64,000 nt of DNA, taken from NCBI GenBank assembly GCA_023404345.1, contig JAEYCB010000046.1, positions 1-64,000 of the forward strand, read 5' to 3'. Source of the DNA: Bacillota bacterium (GTDB lineage: Bacteria > Bacillota > Clostridia > Christensenellales > Aristaeellaceae). Of the stretch, positions 53,429 to 62,221 are shown one piece after another. The notes under the pieces are model-generated. The model was not told the origin of the DNA, did no database searches, and saw nothing but the letters and a program-made list of their open reading frames with translations. Every line of letters starts with the position of its first letter. Positions within the stretch are counted from its first letter, which is position 1. The position numbers and the translations under genes are program-made.

Positions 53429-53542
53429 TATCTCCTTAACATGATCTGCATTCGCCGTACCGTTTTTGCTGCGCAGTGCCGGTCATCTATGCTGACAGCT
53501 GCACCTATTCTTCCATCAAAATAACGCAGGGAGGGAACTGCC

Positions 53543-54574
53543 GTGCCGCTCAAGCGCACCGGCTTACAAACCATTGATCTTCCACTTCGGCCCACTGTAT
53601 GCGCATCGGCAGCTTTTGTGGGCAAAAAGGAAGGGGAAGGGCCGCTGGGAAACCTGTTCGACCATGTGGCTCAGGATGAGCTCTACGGACAGGACACCTT
53701 TGAACTGGCGGAAAAGCGCCTGTATCTGGATGCCATCCGCAAGGCCATTGAAAAAAGCAGCCTGAAGCCGGAGAACGTACAGTTTCTGCTTGGCGGCGAC
53801 CTGCTCAATCAGATCATAACCGCTTCCTTTTCTGCCCGGGAGCTGGGTATTCCCTTTATCGGACTGTACGGAGCCTGCTCTACCATGGCCGAAAGCCTTT
53901 GTCTGGGCAGCATGCTTCTGGACGGCGAGCACGCTTCCACCGTAGTCTGCGCAGCCAGCAGCCATTTCTGTACCGCCGAGCGGCAGTACCGCTATCCACT
54001 CGAATTTGGCGCCCAGCGCCCGCCTACTGCACAGTGGACCGTAACCGGGGCAGGCGCGGTAGTGCTGAGTCTGGCTTCCCCGGTTCCGCCGCAGGCGCGG
54101 GTTGCGCGCGTATGCATGGGACGCGTGGTGGATCTGGGCGTAACCGACGCAAACAACATGGGCGCAGCTATGGCGCCAGCAGCGGCGGATACATTGCTGG
54201 CGCTCCTGTCGGACACAGGCACCACGCCCGCGGACTATGACCTAATCGTCACCGGCGACCTGGGCCAAGTGGGGCGCGATTTGCTGCTGCAGCTCATGCG
54301 CGAGCAGCGCATGCCGCTGGATGAACGTATTCACCGCGATTGCGGCCTGATGATCTACGACCGCGAACGACAGGATGCGCATGCTGGAGGCAGCGGCTGC
54401 GGATGTAGTGCATCAGTGCTGTGCGCGAGCCTTCTGCCCGCCCTCCAGCGGGGGGACCTTAAGCGCATCATCTTTATGGCCACGGGCGCTTTGATGAGCG
54501 TGACCAGCAGCCAGCAGGGCGAAACGATCCCCGGCATTGCCCACGCGGTCGTTCTGGAATCCCCCAAGCCATAA
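53543..54574 (+). CDS. spoVAD: Stage V sporulation protein AD
   Basis: A 343-residue thiolase-fold protein that binds dipicolinic acid on the spore inner membrane face. Family segments: GPLGNLFDHVAQDELYGQDTFELAE, NQIITASFSARELGIPFIGLYGACSTM, VTGAGAVVLS and IVTGDLGQVG. Start is GTG at 53543 with GGGAGGGAAC. spoVAE follows 18 bases later. Confidence 0.95.
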   Translation: MPLKRTGLQTIDLPLRPTVCASAAFVGKKEGEGPLGNLFDHVAQDELYGQDTFELAEKRLYLDAIRKAIEKSSLKPENVQFLLGGDLLNQIITASFSARELGIPFIGLYGACSTMAESLCLGSMLLDGEHASTVVCAASSHFCTAERQYRYPLEFGAQRPPTAQWTVTGAGAVVLSLASPVPPQARVARVCMGRVVDLGVTDANNMGAAMAPAAADTLLALLSDTGTTPADYDLIVTGDLGQVGRDLLLQLMREQRMPLDERIHRDCGLMIYDRERQDAHAGGSGCGCSASVLCASLLPALQRGDLKRIIFMATGALMSVTSSQQGETIPGIAHAVVLESPKP

Positions 54575-54592
54575 AAATCGGGAGGCAAACGC

Positions 54593-54958
54593 ATGTCGTT
54601 GCTTTGGATGTATCTGAAAGTTTTTCTGGTTGGCGGCGCGCTGTGCGCCATCGGTGAATTGCTGGTGCTGCGCACGCGGCTCACGCCCGCACGCATCCTG
54701 GTGTGCTACATCCTCGCCGGGGTACTACTCAGCGCCGTAGGGCTCTACGGCCCGCTGGCGGATTTTGCCGGTGCAGGTGCGACTGTGCCCCTGACAGGCT
54801 TCGGTCATGCGCTGTGCCAAGGCGTGATGGGCGCTGTGGATGAAATCGGCTTCATCGGTGCCTTCACGGGCGGACTGTCTGCCACGGCGGGAGGCATCGC
54901 GGCGGCGGTGTTCTTCGGCACACTGATCGCGCTGGCCTTCAAGCCCCGCGCCAAATAA
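54593..54958 (+). CDS. spoVAE: Stage V sporulation protein AE (AEb type)
   Basis: A 121-residue membrane protein of the SpoVA channel with about four helices and conserved sequences GGALCAIGELLVLRTRLTPARILV and GAGATVPLTGFGHALCQGV. Ends the spoVA cluster before a terminator. Confidence 0.93.
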   Translation: MSLLWMYLKVFLVGGALCAIGELLVLRTRLTPARILVCYILAGVLLSAVGLYGPLADFAGAGATVPLTGFGHALCQGVMGAVDEIGFIGAFTGGLSATAGGIAAAVFFGTLIALAFKPRAK

Positions 54959-54966
54959 CCGTTTCT

Positions 54967-54993
54967 GCGTTCCCCATGCGGGGGACGCTTTTT
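54967..54993 (+). terminator. Terminator of spoVAD-spoVAE
   Basis: GCGTTCCCC pairs with GGGGGACGC and is followed by five T. Confidence 0.85.
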
Positions 54994-55008
54994 GTTACAA
55001 GTCAATTC

Positions 55009-55057
55009 TTGACATCACAGGTAGACAGGCGTATCCTATCGGTAGACAGTTGTCGTA
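55009..55057 (+). promoter_or_regulatory. Promoter with BlaI-like operator before the M56 gene
   Basis: TTGACA (55009-55014), 17 bases, TATCCT (55032-55037). GTAGACAG occurs twice (55021 and 55042); the second is part of TAGACAGTTGTCGTA, an inverted repeat resembling BlaI/MecI-type operators. The repressor itself is not in the window. Confidence 0.6.
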
Positions 55058-55098
55058 ACCATGTGAGAGAACCACACCCTGAAAGGAGCCTGTCCGCC

Positions 55099-56667
55099 AT
55101 GCGCAGCGCAGCCCTCTATAACTTTCTGCTGGAAGCCAACATGATGGCCGGCATCGCCATTTTGCTCATGCTGCCCGTCCGCCGCTTTCTGCGCCCATGG
55201 CTTGGCAGCCGGGCAATCCGTTTTCTGTGGCTGCTGGTTGCGCTCAGGCTTCTCTGCCCGCTGGTGCTTCCCAACCCCGCCATCAACGCAATCCGCTCGC
55301 CCTTTGCCCTGGACGAGGCCATCCGCCCCATCGCCGGGCAAATCAAGGTGCGGCTGACGGACGCGGCGCACGATCTGCATCAGTCCGCCGCGGACGGCTC
55401 TGTGCAGGAGCGGGTCTTTGACGATTTCGTGGATGCCTCCTATAACGGCATGCTGGCCCTGCGGGGCATGCAGGTGTACGTCATGGGCGCGGCGCTTGTC
55501 GCGGGATGGTTCCTCCTGTGCAACGTGCGCTTTCGCCTGCGGCTGCGTCAGGGGCGAATCACGCCCATCGAGGGGCATCTTCTGGAGCAGTATCTGGCGC
55601 TTTGCCGCCGGATGGGCGTCCGTCCCCTGCCTGTGTACTTCGCCGACCCTCTCCCCTCGGCCTGTCTGGTAGGGGTGCTCAGGCCCTGCATCGCCCTGCC
55701 GCTCACCGCTGCGCCATCTGAGGCCGTGGAGGTGCTCCGGCACGAGCTGTGCCACTATCGCGGCCATGACCACTGGTGGGCGCTGGTGCGGCTGGCCTGC
55801 TGCATCGTCCACTGGTTCAACCCGCTGGTATGGCTGGCCGCCTCCCTCAGCCGCACCGACGGCGAGCTCGCCTGCGACGAGCGCGTCACAGACGGCATGG
55901 ACGCGCGACAGCGCAGGGCATACGCCTCCGCGCTGGTGCTGGCCGCCACCCGGCGCGATACGCCCGGCATGGGTGTGCTGGCCACAGGCATGACCATGGC
56001 CGGTTCCAGGCTGAAAATGCGCGTTGCCTCCATCGTCGGGGGCGCACATGCGCGGCGCGGGCTGGCGGCAGGCGTTGTGCTGCTGGCATGCATGGCGCTT
56101 GTGGGTGCGTTTGCCACAGGAGAATATCTGGTAACGCCCGCCATCCCCTCCGCCTCGGAGGTCCCGCTGCCCGGCACGCTGAGCGATGAGGCCGCCGCCG
56201 TGACCTATGCCCGTTCCCTGTGGCACAGCGCCGACCTCAGTCAGGACACCGCAGGCTTTGCCTTCGTCGCCGCGCCGTCGGACGGGGGCGGCTGGACGGT
56301 CACCGGCAGCGACGGGGAAGCGGAGCTTTCCCTTTCCGTGAACGGGACGGGCGTTTTCCTGAGCAACGGCGCGGTCCTGCAGGGCTATGACCAGTCCTTC
56401 GCGTGCGACCCTCCCCGGCGGCAGGACGGGGACTGGTATGCCCGCTTGTCGTCCTACCTGATGGACTTTGCCGCACGGATGGAGCCGGACGCAGCCCGCC
56501 TGATTCAGGGCATGCGCTATCCGGACGAGAGGATGAACCCAGACGGGCGGCGCTATGTAACGGCATGGGGCGTGGATGGCGCAGGCCAGACCCTGCGCGT
56601 ATTCCGGGTGCAGATGGAACCTGTGTTTCGCGTCATCCTGTACCGCAGCCCCGCCGGGGCCGTCTGA
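55099..56667 (+). CDS. M56 family (BlaR1-like) metallopeptidase/antirepressor
   Basis: A 522-residue membrane protein. Four N-terminal helices carry the M56 zinc site: H215ELCH219 and the downstream Glu in ELACDERV. After a last helix near residue 330 the C-terminal about 190 residues are extracellular and match no known sensor such as a penicillin-binding domain. BlaR1 relatives cleave a BlaI-type repressor upon signal; no blaI-like gene is adjacent here. ATG at 55099 follows GAAAGGAG. The interrupted SH3 protein starts 33 bases downstream. Confidence 0.85.
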   Translation: MRSAALYNFLLEANMMAGIAILLMLPVRRFLRPWLGSRAIRFLWLLVALRLLCPLVLPNPAINAIRSPFALDEAIRPIAGQIKVRLTDAAHDLHQSAADGSVQERVFDDFVDASYNGMLALRGMQVYVMGAALVAGWFLLCNVRFRLRLRQGRITPIEGHLLEQYLALCRRMGVRPLPVYFADPLPSACLVGVLRPCIALPLTAAPSEAVEVLRHELCHYRGHDHWWALVRLACCIVHWFNPLVWLAASLSRTDGELACDERVTDGMDARQRRAYASALVLAATRRDTPGMGVLATGMTMAGSRLKMRVASIVGGAHARRGLAAGVVLLACMALVGAFATGEYLVTPAIPSASEVPLPGTLSDEAAAVTYARSLWHSADLSQDTAGFAFVAAPSDGGGWTVTGSDGEAELSLSVNGTGVFLSNGAVLQGYDQSFACDPPRRQDGDWYARLSSYLMDFAARMEPDAARLIQGMRYPDERMNPDGRRYVTAWGVDGAGQTLRVFRVQMEPVFRVILYRSPAGAV

Positions 56668-56700
56668 TCCCCCATCAACGTCAAAAGGAGTGATCTTTGC

Positions 56701-58425
56701 ATGAAACGTCTTTTCTGCGCTTTGCTGATGATGGCTCTGCTCATTCCCTGCGTCGCGCTGGGCGCCTCCCTGAGCGAGGATGCGCTCTCCTACGCCCAGA
56801 GCTGCCTGACGGAGGTATATGGCTATACGGCCGAGGATGCGGACGGTTTCACCTTCGAGGTGGCGGAAACCGACGAAGGGGTTGTCGTCACCTATTTCAA
56901 TCATCCGGGCTGGAACTACACGGTTGTGCGTTCTTATGACGGAAGCACAGTGGCTACCACGCCCTTCCGCGCGGAATCGGATTATCCCTACTACCCCGGC
57001 GAGGGCAGCGTACGGCAGGGCCTGTACACCGCGCGGGACGGCGCATGGTTCACCCGCTGGGATGAAACCGCCCGCAGCGAGATGGCCGCATGGATGGATC
57101 TCTGGGGCGTGACCCCCACCCCGGCTTTGGCAGAGGGATTGAGCAACGGCACCCTTACCCCCGCTCAGGCGCTGAACGAGTTCTTCCTGTCCTGCTACGG
57201 GCCGGAAACCGCGTGGCCCAAGGCGCTTACGGAGTGGCGCGACGAGGAGCTGGATAGCTACGGCTTTGTTCTGGAGGCGGTCTCCCAGTCCTCAGAGGGG
57301 GTTCGCACCTACCCCCTGGAGGATGCACAGGTGACGGAGTTCTCCGGAGAAACGCCGCCAGAGCTGGCTTGCGCGCTCTCAAACCCCAACCTGTCCGGCT
57401 GGACACCCGTCAGTGGCGCCTACATCGCGCGGCAAGGCCTCGAAAGTACGGGACTGACCGTATTTGAGCGAGGCGAGGAACGGATGCTGTGTTCCCTCTG
57501 ACACGACGCGGACGGCTGGTTCTTCCTGCCCGTGGGGGAAAGCGCGCTGCTACCCGGCCGCGAGGTGTCCGTGCGCTACGGGGGTGGCGGTGCGTTCGAA
57601 CTGCGCTATCCCATCTCCGAGGCGGAAAGTGAAGTTTTCTCCGTCACCCCCACCGCCTGCGCCGCCAGCGAGAACTTCACCCTGCGCTATTGCCGCCTCA
57701 ACGGATACAGCTATGAAAATACCGATACCGGCGCGTTTTTGCGGATCGACAGCGAAGTCTTCGGCGACGGCGTCAGCTACCGGTGGTATCGCATGACCAA
57801 CCGCGACTCCGCCGGGCAGGCCGCCACCGTGACCAGTACCCCGGTCCTCCTGCCCCTGTTTCTGGACTTCTGGGACATCAGTACCTTTCCCCGTTCCGAG
57901 GCCGCTTTCTATGAGGCCGAGGGCGACGTCCTGCCCGACGGCCTCGGCGTGGTGGCGGGCGTGCGCCTGCGCCGGGAAACCTCCACCCGCTCGGATATTC
58001 TGGGCGACTACTTCGGCGGTGTGCCCGTCGAGGTCCTTGAGGAGCTCCCTGGCGATCCCTACCCCTGGTACCGCGTGCGCATCGGCCGCGCAGAGGGCTA
58101 CATGAGCAGCCTCTACGTGGCGTATCCCGGCTCCGTGTGCAGCATGGAACCCCTGCAACGCAGCTCATCCCTGCCGCCCATGGCCGCCGTGACCACGGAT
58201 ACGGCGCTCAAGGTGGGCACGGGCTGGCTTGACAAGTCCCTCGCCACCCTCCCCGCCGGGACTCGCCTGCGCGTGCTGGCCGAACAGGGCGACTGGCTGC
58301 ATGTGACCGTCGCGGACGGCCCCATGGGCTGGCTTGCGCTCACCGGCGGCCTTGAGGACGGGTATGTAAAGGCCGCCGATGTGCGTATCGCCGCCACCGA
58401 GGCGCAGCTGGACTGGATGGAATAA
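56701..58425 (+). pseudogene. Secreted SH3-domain protein interrupted by an in-frame TGA
   Basis: ATG at 56701 encodes a signal peptide (RLFCALLMMALLIPCVALGA) and about 245 further residues, stopping at TGA (57499-57501). The same frame continues without another stop to 58425, beginning HDADGWFFLPVGESALL, so CSL-stop-HDADGW probably derives from a Trp codon (TGG to TGA). The distal half contains two bacterial SH3 domains (RLRRETSTRSDILGDYFGG; TALKVGTGWLDKSLATLPAG). A distal fragment could restart at GTG 57532 but would lack a signal peptide. The intact protein would bind or sense the wall. Other TGA codons in the window end genes normally, so recoding is unlikely. Confidence 0.75.
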
Positions 58426-58444
58426 AGCCCGAATCGCGTATTCC

Positions 58445-58477
58445 GGCGGCCCCCTTTTGCTGGGGCCGCCTTTTTTT
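58445..58477 (+). terminator. Terminator after the SH3-protein gene
   Basis: GGCGGCCCC and GGGGCCGCC form a perfect 9-bp stem followed by seven T, separating this gene from the sigma-factor operon. Confidence 0.92.
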
Positions 58478-58562
58478 CCTGTTATTGCAAACTTTGCACC
58501 CGCCCGCGCGTCTATCAGGTGAAGGCCTTCAAAACAAACCAACCGGCAAGGGGGATGGCGGC

Positions 58563-59030
58563 ATGGACAGAAGCGGTTTCGAATCGCGTGTGCGGGCGCT
58601 GTGGCCGGGCATGGTGCGTTTGGCGCGTTGTGTCACGCACAGTCATGCCGATGCGGAGGACGCCGCCGCGCAGGCGGTGCTCAACTGTTACCGCCGCCTC
58701 GCCTCCCTGCGGAACGATTCCGCGCTTGACGCGTGGCTGATGCGTGCCTGCCTCAACGAGGCGCGCAGCATCCTGCGCCGGCGCCGCCGCATCGAGCTGC
58801 GCAGCGACTGGCCTGACGGGCCCGCCGGGGCGGAGGACGGCCCGCAGCTTACGCCGCTTCTGATGCGCCTTGACGAAAAGGAGCGCGTGCCGCTGGAGCT
58901 GATGTATTTTGAAAACTATCCGCCGGATCAGATTGCCGCCGTGCTGGGCGTGCCGCGCGGTACCGCCGCCTCGCGCCTGAGCCGGGGACGGCGCAAGCTG
59001 AAAGCGATCATTGAGAAAGAAGGGCTTTGA
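58563..59030 (+). CDS. ECF-type RNA polymerase sigma factor
   Basis: A 155-residue extracytoplasmic-function sigma factor. Region 2 is the stretch RLARCVTHSHADAEDAAAQAVLNCYRR and region 4 is ELMYFENYPPDQIAAVLGVPRGTAASRLSRGRRKL. ATG at 58563 follows AAGGGGGATGG. The presumed anti-sigma starts three bases after the stop codon. It probably transcribes its own operon; no matching promoter was identified with confidence. Confidence 0.9.
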   Translation: MDRSGFESRVRALWPGMVRLARCVTHSHADAEDAAAQAVLNCYRRLASLRNDSALDAWLMRACLNEARSILRRRRRIELRSDWPDGPAGAEDGPQLTPLLMRLDEKERVPLELMYFENYPPDQIAAVLGVPRGTAASRLSRGRRKLKAIIEKEGL

Positions 59031-59032
59031 CC

Positions 59033-59812
59033 ATGGATGACAGGGCATTTGATCAGGCCATGCGCACGCTGGCCGCGCGGGAAAGGCCGCCTGAGGCGGA
59101 CGCGCGGCTTGCACAGGTGCTTTCCTCTCTGCCGGATGCGCCCATGCCGCGCCCCCGCATGTGGCGGCGGCTCGCGCCCGTGCTTGCGGCGCTGCTGCTG
59201 GTGTGCGCCACGGCGTTGGCCGCCCGGCTGGGGCTTCTGTCCTTTTGGGAAACAAACCCGTACCGCCTGTTTCATAACCGCGAGCGCGTCATGCCGGAGC
59301 TGAGCGTCCGTCCTCTGCGCGTAACAGACGCATCGGGCCTGCGGCTTACGCAGGTTTCGGCCACGGATGCGGCGTGGATTGAAGGGCGGCTCACGCTGTC
59401 GCTTCGCATCGCGGCACGGGACGGACAGCCACTGGCCGTCGGGCTTCCTGAGGAGGACGGCGTGTGCCTCTCCGGTGCACAGGACGTGCAGGAGGCGGCG
59501 CCCCCATCCGCCACGGTGCTTCTGCAGGACGGCTTCGCCTGCTATACCCGGCCCGATGGGGCGGATGGATGGCCGGATGACGGCATGTCCGTCACCTGCC
59601 GCCCGGACGGGGACGGCGTGCTGCTGGCCCTGCAGCTTCCCCCGGACTTTATCACCGCATCCGACCTGCCCGCTCTCACGGACGGGGACGTAATTCCCCT
59701 CCGCCTGGAATGGACCGTCTACGATTCCTCCCGGGCATGCACAACCATTGAAAGCGCGCTGCTCGCCGCGCCCGCTCCCACTCAGGCCGAAAAGGAGGAG
59801 ATGGACCCATGA
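59033..59812 (+). CDS. Putative membrane anti-sigma factor
   Basis: A 259-residue protein with a short cytoplasmic N-terminus (about 48 residues, of the size that binds sigma), one membrane helix (RLAPVLAALLLVCATALAARLG) and a beta-rich extracellular domain with paired cysteines. Position directly after an ECF sigma gene is the main argument. No zinc-binding HxxxCxxC motif is present. ATG at 59033 was chosen; the stop overlaps the next start. Confidence 0.7.
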   Translation: MDDRAFDQAMRTLAARERPPEADARLAQVLSSLPDAPMPRPRMWRRLAPVLAALLLVCATALAARLGLLSFWETNPYRLFHNRERVMPELSVRPLRVTDASGLRLTQVSATDAAWIEGRLTLSLRIAARDGQPLAVGLPEEDGVCLSGAQDVQEAAPPSATVLLQDGFACYTRPDGADGWPDDGMSVTCRPDGDGVLLALQLPPDFITASDLPALTDGDVIPLRLEWTVYDSSRACTTIESALLAAPAPTQAEKEEMDP

Positions 59813-60816
59813 AACGCATCTGGACGGTTCTTCTGGCGGCATGCCTGCTTCTGCCCTGCGCGGCGCGGGGCGTGGAAGTGCGCGACGCATCGGGCGTAAT
59901 CGAAAGTGACGGATGGCTTCGGGGAGACATCGTTGGCGTGAGCGCAGAAAGCGGCGAAACGGCGCTGGCCCTGCGCGTGGATTGTCCTCTGCCGCCGGAT
60001 TTTTTGCCGGAGCAGTTGGCCGTGATAACCACCGAATGGATCGCGCCGGACGCTTCCGCCGTGGGCAATGCCATGCGCGAAACCGGCGCGCACTGGCGCG
60101 ACGCGGATCTCAAGCGCTTCAGCCCCGCCTTTGTATCGGGAAGCGCCTCTCCCCTCTCCCCCGCCGCAGGCAGCGGGGAGAACGCCGGCGCCGCACGCAT
60201 GCAGGCCAGCGCCACCGCGCTTGCCTTTGTGGCGGCCTGCGGGCTTGGGGAAGGACAGGTTCTAAGCGCCCTGCGTCCGGAGGATGAGGCGCGGCAATCC
60301 GCGCTCAGCGAATCTCCCCAGGTGCGGGAGGCCTTCATTGCGCGCACGCTGGACGAATGGTTTACCCCGCGGCTGGACTATACCTGGGTGCAGCTTGCCT
60401 TCACCCTGCGCGGCCTGCCCGTATCGCCCTGCACCTGGCCGGATGCGGACGGGATCGGCCAGACCTGCGTGGCCAACCTCTATGTGGGCGACGCAGGGGA
60501 AATGCGCGACTTCACTTTATCCTACACCCCACGCGAGGTGAGCGCCTCACCCTGCACCGGAGGAGTGAAAAAGCCTCTGGAGGCGCTTGAGGAGCTGGCC
60601 CGTCACTTTGACTGCACCCGGCCCGCGCCCCGCGAGGACGAACGTGGGCGCGCCCTGCCCGCCCACTGGCCCGTGGTGCTGGACATCCGCCCCGCCTATC
60701 ACACCGCTGACGGCGTGACCTTTTTCCCCGCATGGCTGATCGCCGCCGCCTGGCAGGAGTCCGGCGGCGATACCGGCACTCTCTGGCTTACCACAATCGA
60801 CGCCCGCAAGCCCTGA
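59809..60816 (+). CDS. Secreted protein of the sigma operon, unknown family
   Basis: A 335-residue protein with a signal peptide (RIWTVLLAACLLLPCAARG) and no other membrane segment. Its central region resembles no domain I recognise; the C-terminal part ends in HTADGVTFFPAWLIAAAWQ. The same beta-rich, YLPxxL-free style occurs in the extracellular half of the preceding protein, so they may interact. ATGA overlap with the anti-sigma gene shows co-translation. Confidence 0.65.
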   Translation: MKRIWTVLLAACLLLPCAARGVEVRDASGVIESDGWLRGDIVGVSAESGETALALRVDCPLPPDFLPEQLAVITTEWIAPDASAVGNAMRETGAHWRDADLKRFSPAFVSGSASPLSPAAGSGENAGAARMQASATALAFVAACGLGEGQVLSALRPEDEARQSALSESPQVREAFIARTLDEWFTPRLDYTWVQLAFTLRGLPVSPCTWPDADGIGQTCVANLYVGDAGEMRDFTLSYTPREVSASPCTGGVKKPLEALEELARHFDCTRPAPREDERGRALPAHWPVVLDIRPAYHTADGVTFFPAWLIAAAWQESGGDTGTLWLTTIDARKP

Positions 60817-60828
60817 CAGGTACAAACC

Positions 60829-60880
60829 GGCGCTCGCCCTTCCCCGGCCCCTCCGGGCCGCCCGGAAGGGCGAGCGCCAT
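60829..60880 (+). terminator. Terminator of the ECF sigma operon
   Basis: GGCGCTCGCCCTTCC and GGAAGGGCGAGCGCC are perfectly complementary over 15 bp, with a second small hairpin in the loop. Only a short ATTTG follows, so efficiency is uncertain. Confidence 0.6.
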
Positions 60881-61046
60881 TTGCTGATAAAACCTGGAAT
60901 TTGCCGGTCATTTCCAAGGGCGCATGCCCGCGTCCCGGCGACAGCGGCCCGCCGCGCCTGCTAAGCGCGTCTGCGCAGAAACAGCCGAAAGAAGCCGCTC
61001 AAAAACCTTGGCGCACGCACGCAGATCATCCTGACAGACAATTTTC

Positions 61047-61235
61047 TCACCTCCAAGCCTTACTCAGCCTTAGCAGCAGCGCACCCGCAACGATCAGCCC
61101 CAGCCCCAGCAGCGCCAGCCATGCCCAGCACGGAATGCACAGGAACAAAAGCACCACTCCAAGGGCCAGCAGCGCATACCCCACAATCATCAGCGGCGCA
61201 TTCTTCCCGGACGGGTAGCATCTTTCCATAGGCAT
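61047..61235 (-). CDS. Small two-helix membrane protein
   Basis: A 62-residue protein with two adjoining hydrophobic helices (PLMIVGYALLALGVVLLFL, AWLALLGLGLIVAGALLL). GAGGTGACGCC precedes ATG at 61235. No family recognised. Possibly downstream of ecfT in the same direction (about 150 bases apart). Confidence 0.6.
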   Translation of the reverse strand: MPMERCYPSGKNAPLMIVGYALLALGVVLLFLCIPCWAWLALLGLGLIVAGALLLRLSKAWR

Positions 61236-61387
61236 GCGGCGTCACCTCGCTCATTTTCAATGTATGCAGCCCGCGCCGAAACATGCGGGGTTTTGCGCGT
61301 GTTTCCCCGCGGTAGGCAAAATCCTCCCGCACAAACAAAAGGGGCCCGCTCCCCCCTCGGCCCGCGCCCCCTCGCGTATTCCCTTTT

Positions 61388-62221
61388 TCATACAAACGGA
61401 TTGTAAAACCGGTTCCCGTCCCAGAAGGTCACAATCAGGCTCATGGCAAGCAGCGCCGCGCCTACCCCCAGGGCAATCCAGTCGCCCTTTCGTAGCGGGC
61501 GCTCCACATACCAGGTGCGCTTTTTGTTCTTTCCGAAGCCGCGCAGCTCCATGGCGTTGGAGATCACGTCCACCCTCGCCAGGCTGGACATAATCAGCGG
61601 CAGGAGGATGCTCACGCTGTTTTTCAGGCGCTTCCCCAGCTTTTCCTTTTTGCCAAGTTCCACGCCGCGGGCCTGCTGGGCCTGACTGATGTTGTGGTAG
61701 TCGCGCTGGATGTCGGGGATGTAGCGCAGCGCGATGCTCACCGCATAGCCGATGCGGTAGGGCACGCCGATTTTGTTCAGGCTGGCGGCAAACTCGCTGG
61801 GGTCGGTGGCGGAGATGAAGAGGATCGCCACCGGCAGCGCCACGAAGTATTTCAGGGAAATGTTGAGCATGTAGAACAGCTGCTCGCTGGTCACGTCGTA
61901 GCGACCCGCGATGTGCACAAGCACATGCCGCGTGCCGTAGATCTTGGTGCCCTGGCCGGGATCAAACAGGAAGATGAAAAAGTTGTTCAGCAGCAGGAAA
62001 ACCAGCATGAACACCAGCATGAAGCGCACCTCGCGGATGCGGATGCGGCTCAGGCGAAACGCCGCAAAGCTGAACACCATCAGTACCACCAGCACGCGCG
62101 TGTCGTAGGTGACCATGCTGGCAAAGGTGAACAGCAGGAAAAACGCCAGCTTCGTCGCGCCCGTAAGGGCATGCACCGGGCTTTTGCGGGGCAGGTAATT
62201 AAGCACCGTCGTGGCGGCCAT
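61388..62221 (-). CDS. ecfT: Energy-coupling factor transporter transmembrane protein EcfT
   Basis: The T subunit that couples ATPases to an S component in group II ECF vitamin or metal importers. The 277-residue protein has the two coupling motifs AQQARGVE and AMELRGFG in the cytoplasmic loop and about five membrane helices. ATG at 62221 overlaps the end of the ATPase gene by 23 bases. Confidence 0.93.
   Translation of the reverse strand: MAATTVLNYLPRKSPVHALTGATKLAFFLLFTFASMVTYDTRVLVVLMVFSFAAFRLSRIRIREVRFMLVFMLVFLLLNNFFIFLFDPGQGTKIYGTRHVLVHIAGRYDVTSEQLFYMLNISLKYFVALPVAILFISATDPSEFAASLNKIGVPYRIGYAVSIALRYIPDIQRDYHNISQAQQARGVELGKKEKLGKRLKNSVSILLPLIMSSLARVDVISNAMELRGFGKNKKRTWYVERPLRKGDWIALGVGAALLAMSLIVTFWDGNRFYNPFV

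Noticed and set aside
57499..57501. TGA decoded as tryptophan or selenocysteine
   Set aside because: TGA ends many intact genes here (for example tyrS, yigZ, sdaAA), so it is not a Trp codon. No SECIS-like hairpin was evident directly downstream, and the expected residue is not a catalytic Cys.
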